Assembly: GCA_963169595.1 (NCBI GenBank)
Contig: CAUJFM010000316.1
Coordinates: forward strand, 1 to 17,635
DNA length: 17,635 bases
Reading direction: 5' to 3'
Source: Bacteroidota bacterium
Lineage (GTDB): Bacteria > Bacteroidota > Bacteroidia > Flavobacteriales_F > PHOS-HE28
Shown: positions 14,509-17,635 of the stretch, in pieces
Position numbering within the stretch: position 1 is the stretch's first letter
Layout: each line of letters opens with the position of its first letter
Notes under the pieces: generated by a model
Databases searched by the model: none
What the model was told of the DNA's origin: nothing
The model's input: only the letters and a program-made list of their open reading frames with translations
Position numbers and translations under genes: made by a program

Positions 14509-15159
14509 ATGGACTTCCCCTGGGTGTACGGCACGGTCGCCATGGTGGTGGCCTATCTCTTCGGGAGCATTCCCACCAGCGTGTGGTGGGGGCGGGCCTT
14601 CCATGGCATCGACGTGCGTGAGCATGGCAGCCGCAACGCCGGTGCCACCAACACGGTCCGCGTGCTGGGGTGGCGGGCCGGTGTGCCCGTGCTGCTCATC
14701 GATGTGGCCAAGGGCTTCATCCCGGTGCGCCTGCTCCCGAACCTCACCGAACTGGAGCCCGACACCGCGCCCTGGATGTGGCTGCGGGTGGGGCTCGCCA
14801 TCGCGGCGGTGGTGGGCCATCTCTATCCGGTCTTCGCCGGGTTCCGGGGGGGCAAGGGTGTGGCCACCTCCTTCGGGGCCGTGCTGGCCATCCATCCGGG
14901 GGCGGCTGGCCTCTGTGTGGGGGCCTTCTTGCTCGTCTTCCTGCTCTCCAAGTACGTGTCCCTGGGGTCCCTCGTCGCGGCCGTGGTCTTTCCGCTGGCC
15001 ATGGCCTTCATCTATCACGAGACCAGCGCGGTGAAGGTGGGCTTCGGGGTGGTGCTGTGCGTGATGGTCTTTTACACGCACCGCACCAACATCGGTCGGT
15101 TGCTGCGAGGGGAGGAGAATCGCATGAACCTGGCCGGCCGGTCCGGCCCCACCCCATGA
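14509..15159 (+). CDS. plsY: Acyl-phosphate glycerol-3-phosphate acyltransferase
   Basis: PlsY transfers an acyl group from acyl-phosphate to glycerol-3-phosphate, the first step of membrane phospholipid synthesis, as an integral inner-membrane enzyme. The protein is 216 residues, normal for the family. The conserved loops are all present: GSIPTSVWWGR (19-29), GSRNAGATNTVRVLG (40-54), DVAKGFIPV (65-73), GHLYPVFAGFRGGKGVATSFG (103-123) and HRTNIGRLLRGEENR (191-205). The membrane helices alternate with these motifs as expected. It starts 3 bp after the stop of the giant exported protein. The TPR/PD40 gene begins 44 bp after its stop, with an alternative start overlapping it. Confidence 0.97.
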   Translation: MDFPWVYGTVAMVVAYLFGSIPTSVWWGRAFHGIDVREHGSRNAGATNTVRVLGWRAGVPVLLIDVAKGFIPVRLLPNLTELEPDTAPWMWLRVGLAIAAVVGHLYPVFAGFRGGKGVATSFGAVLAIHPGAAGLCVGAFLLVFLLSKYVSLGSLVAAVVFPLAMAFIYHETSAVKVGFGVVLCVMVFYTHRTNIGRLLRGEENRMNLAGRSGPTP

Positions 15160-15203
15160 AACAGGGGCGCCCCATCTGTCGTACAAGCGCCCACTCTTGG
15201 ATC

Positions 15204-17635
15204 ATGACCCGTCCTGTGGTCATTCTTATCGGCATGCTGCTTCCGTTCCTGGGCTGGGCCCAGGGCGGTGACCAACAGCTGCGTGCCAAGGCCGACGCCC
15301 TCTTCAACGAGAAGCGCTTCGCCGAGGCCATGCCCATGTATTCCCAGCTGGTGAGCCTCACACCCAGCGACCGTGACCTCAACTACCGCTTCGGGACCTG
15401 CCTGCTCTTCGGTGGCGCCGACAAGGAGAAGGCCATCGGGCACCTGAAGTACGCCACCGAGGCCCCCAGCACCGACCCGCGCGCATGGTACTGGTTGGGC
15501 CGGGCCTACCACCTCAACTACCATTTCCGCGAGGCGCAGGCCGCCTATCAGCGCTTCCTCGGCACCGACGACAAGAAGGCCATTGCCGAACTGCCCGTGG
15601 ATGCCCTCCAGAAGCAATGCCGCAACGGCGAGAAGCTGCTGAACAACCTGAAGGAGATCACCGTGCGCAACAAGGTGGAGGTGGATGACAAGGAGTTCTT
15701 CCGCTTCTACGACCTGAGCGACATCGGGGGCAAGATCGTGGTGCTGCCCGAGGAACTGAAGAGCTCGCTCGACAAGAAGAGCAAGGAGCGCACCTTGGTC
15801 TACCTGCCCGAACGCGGCGGCCCCATCTACTTCAGCAGCTACGGAAAGGACGGCAGGACCGGCCGCGACATCTACCGCACCGAGCTGATGCCGGAGGGCA
15901 CCTTCGCCCCGCCCGTGAAGCTGGCCGGGTACATCAACACCGACCAGGACGAGGACTACCCCTTCATGCACCCGGACGGGAAGACCTTCTACTTCAGCAG
16001 CAAGGGCCACAACAGCATGGGCGGCTACGATGTCTTCCGGGCGCCCTATGACCGCGGCCTCGATGCCTTCGGCCGTCCGGAGAACCTGGACTTCGCCGTG
16101 AACACGCCCGATGACGACATCTTCTACCTGGTGGACCCCGAAGGGAAGGAGGCCTGCTTTGCCAGTGCCCGCAGCAGCCGCCAGGGCCAGGTGCATGTGT
16201 ACCGCGTGGGCACGGCCCAGTTGCCCCTGGTGATCACCGTGCTGAAGGGCACCTATGCCAGCGAGTTCGATGCCAACGACCGCAAGGCACGCATCATGGT
16301 GGAGGATGCGCTCACCGGGGAGCAGGTCGCCGATGTGCGCACCGACCTCAACGGTGGTTATGTCCTGTCACTGCCCCGCAGCGGCCGCTACCGTTACAAG
16401 GTGGAATGCGGCCCCTCGGGCAAGACCCATGGTGGCATCGTGGAAGTGCCGCGCACCGACAGCCCGCGGGCCTATCGCCAGGAGCTGTCCCTGGTGCGCA
16501 ATGGCGACCAGGAGAAGCTGGAGATCCGCAACTACTTCGACACGCCCTTGGACGACGACCTCGTGGCCCTGGCCTTGGACGAGATCAAACGGCGTGCACG
16601 GCTGGATGTCACCGGCGACCGGCCCGTGGCACCAGTGCCCGCCGAAACGCCGAAGCCGGCGGGTGACCTGTTGACCCAGGCCGGTTTCACGGGCGACATC
16701 GATGAGCAGAAAGCGCTGCAGTTGGCCAAGGACGATGCGGCTGAACTGGAGCGCACGGCCGGGGAACTGGAGAGGCAGTCGCAGGAAGCCTTCAGCCTGG
16801 CGCTGGAAGCCACCACCGAGGCCGAACGCACCGCGAAGCAGGCCGAGGAACAGCTCGCCGCCGCCGCCGCCCGGCCGAACGAGGACGAGCGGAACGCCTT
16901 GATGGTGGAGGCCGCGCGCACCCGCCAGCGTTCGCGTGAGGCCACCCTGCGTGCCCAGGCCGCCTACAGCACCGGCGTGGCGCTGGGGAACGAGGCCACG
17001 GCCGCACGTCAGCAGGCGGCTACCGCACAACGCCTCAGCACCGGCCTGCAGGCCACCATGGCCGCCAAGCGCGACAGCGAGACGCTCGCGCACCTCACGG
17101 CGCTGAAGCAGCGGATGGATACGCGTTCCGGGCCCGAAGGCAGCGTGGACGCCACGGAGAAGGCCCGCCGTGCCTTGTCCGCCCAGGAGAAGGAGGCCGC
17201 GCGGTTGTTGAACATCGCCAACGGAAAACGCGCCGAGGAGAACGAGCTCGCCGACCGCGTCAACCGGTTGAAGCGCGAACAGGCCGAGGCCAAGGGCAAG
17301 GCGCGGAAGGATGAGCTGCAGCGCCAGATCGATGAGCTGGATGGGCAGTTGGCCGCACAGCGGAAGGAGACGGGGACGGCCTTCGCCAAAGCGCGTGCCG
17401 AGGAGAAGCGGACGGCCGTGATGCGTGGGCAGACCAGCCTCACCCGCCACCTGTCCACCAACGGCGGACGCGAACCGGGAACGGAGGTCACCGCCGCGCA
17501 GATCAGCAGCCTTGGTCAGCGGATCGAAGGCACGGCGAACAAGGTGGAGGCCATGCCCATCGACGAACGCTTCGATGCCCAGCTCGCGGAGAACGGCACG
17601 GAGGTGGAGGCACGCACCTTCGATTGGGACCTGGT
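15204..17635 (+). CDS. TPR - PD40 propeller - regulatory domain - long coiled-coil envelope protein (3' end cut off)
   Basis: The frame is open from ATG 15204 to the window edge (810 complete codons). An alternative ATG at 15156 overlaps the plsY stop but would bury the signal peptide MTRPVVILIGMLLPFLGWAQ. The order is: tetratricopeptide-like helices (about 24-120; AKADALFNEKRFAEAMPMY, AWYWLGRAYHLNYHFREAQA), PD40-type strands (about 205-335; GPIYFSSYGKDGRTGRDIYR, PDGKTFYFSSKGHNSMGGYD, QVHVYRV), a carboxypeptidase-regulatory-like sandwich (about 341-400; RIMVEDALTGEQVADV, LNGGYVLSLP), then an Ala/Glu/Arg-rich coiled coil from about 490 to at least 780. TPR-PD40-regulatory order recalls the type IX secretion protein PorE, which ends in an OmpA-like domain, but the long coiled coil differs and the C-terminus is not seen. 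It is probably periplasmic or outer-membrane associated. Confidence 0.88.
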   Translation, partial: MTRPVVILIGMLLPFLGWAQGGDQQLRAKADALFNEKRFAEAMPMYSQLVSLTPSDRDLNYRFGTCLLFGGADKEKAIGHLKYATEAPSTDPRAWYWLGRAYHLNYHFREAQAAYQRFLGTDDKKAIAELPVDALQKQCRNGEKLLNNLKEITVRNKVEVDDKEFFRFYDLSDIGGKIVVLPEELKSSLDKKSKERTLVYLPERGGPIYFSSYGKDGRTGRDIYRTELMPEGTFAPPVKLAGYINTDQDEDYPFMHPDGKTFYFSSKGHNSMGGYDVFRAPYDRGLDAFGRPENLDFAVNTPDDDIFYLVDPEGKEACFASARSSRQGQVHVYRVGTAQLPLVITVLKGTYASEFDANDRKARIMVEDALTGEQVADVRTDLNGGYVLSLPRSGRYRYKVECGPSGKTHGGIVEVPRTDSPRAYRQELSLVRNGDQEKLEIRNYFDTPLDDDLVALALDEIKRRARLDVTGDRPVAPVPAETPKPAGDLLTQAGFTGDIDEQKALQLAKDDAAELERTAGELERQSQEAFSLALEATTEAERTAKQAEEQLAAAAARPNEDERNALMVEAARTRQRSREATLRAQAAYSTGVALGNEATAARQQAATAQRLSTGLQATMAAKRDSETLAHLTALKQRMDTRSGPEGSVDATEKARRALSAQEKEAARLLNIANGKRAEENELADRVNRLKREQAEAKGKARKDELQRQIDELDGQLAAQRKETGTAFAKARAEEKRTAVMRGQTSLTRHLSTNGGREPGTEVTAAQISSLGQRIEGTANKVEAMPIDERFDAQLAENGTEVEARTFDWDL

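Noticed and set aside
15164..15173. GGGGCGCCCC palindrome just after plsY
   Set aside because: A ten-base palindrome with no loop and no T-run is expected by chance in DNA this GC-rich and lies inside a probable operon.
13903..15186. 427-codon minus-strand frame across the giant gene end and plsY
   Set aside because: It covers intact plsY motifs on the plus strand and shows no recognisable protein features.
15072..17450. Two long minus-strand frames (374 and 360 codons) opposite the TPR/PD40 gene
   Set aside because: Composition is typical of antisense frames. The plus strand has a signal peptide, TPR and PD40 patterns, and a coherent coiled coil.

Overview
The window looks like a piece of chromosome from a high-GC member of the Bacteroidota, most likely a Flavobacteriales-type lineage. 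Three things support this. First, the core order folP - DUF1599 - DoxX/BT_3928-like protein - tpiA - prmA is a gene neighbourhood known from Bacteroidota. Second, several starts are preceded by matches to the phylum's -7 promoter box (TAnnTTTG), such as TATCTTCG and CATCTTTG, rather than strong Shine-Dalgarno sites. Third, there are secreted proteins with carboxypeptidase-regulatory/transthyretin-like folds and a TPR + PD40 envelope protein. No rRNA, tRNA, CRISPR array, transposase or phage gene was seen.

Layout. 1-638: two leftward membrane-protein genes, the first cut by the window edge. 726-1298: a rightward secreted beta-sandwich protein (paralogue A). 1351-1779: a MarR-type regulator, less GC-rich than its neighbours, bracketed by two near-identical 26-bp palindromes. 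1830-2681: folP on the minus strand. 2701-4974: rightward genes for a beta-sandwich plus six-helix membrane protein (paralogue B), a duplicated DUF1599 protein and a small membrane protein. 4978-5451: a leftward secreted NTF2-like protein. 5613-6761: paralogue C and a DinB-fold protein. 6860-10003: the DoxX/BT_3928-like protein, tpiA and prmA. 10000-15159: a 1501-aa exported protein of unknown function tightly coupled to prmA upstream and plsY downstream. 15204-17635: a TPR-PD40-regulatory-domain protein with a very long coiled coil, cut by the right edge.

How the genes fit together. Housekeeping functions are folate synthesis (folP), glycolysis (tpiA), ribosomal protein L11 methylation (prmA) and phospholipid synthesis (plsY). 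Interleaved with these is a set of envelope proteins of unknown role. Three genes (726, 2701, 5613) share an exported N-terminal domain with a conserved C-terminal signature, so they are dispersed paralogues. The prmA - giant protein - plsY run is joined by a 4-bp overlap and a 3-bp gap and looks like one transcription unit, possibly extending into the TPR/PD40 gene.

The most unusual non-coding signal is the pair of palindromes around the MarR gene. One covers its presumed promoter. The other sits between two convergent genes and touches the folP stop codon. No complete new defence or metabolic system was found. The best candidates for undescribed biology are the palindrome-flanked regulator, the dispersed exported paralogues including a membrane fusion, and the conserved-looking giant envelope protein.
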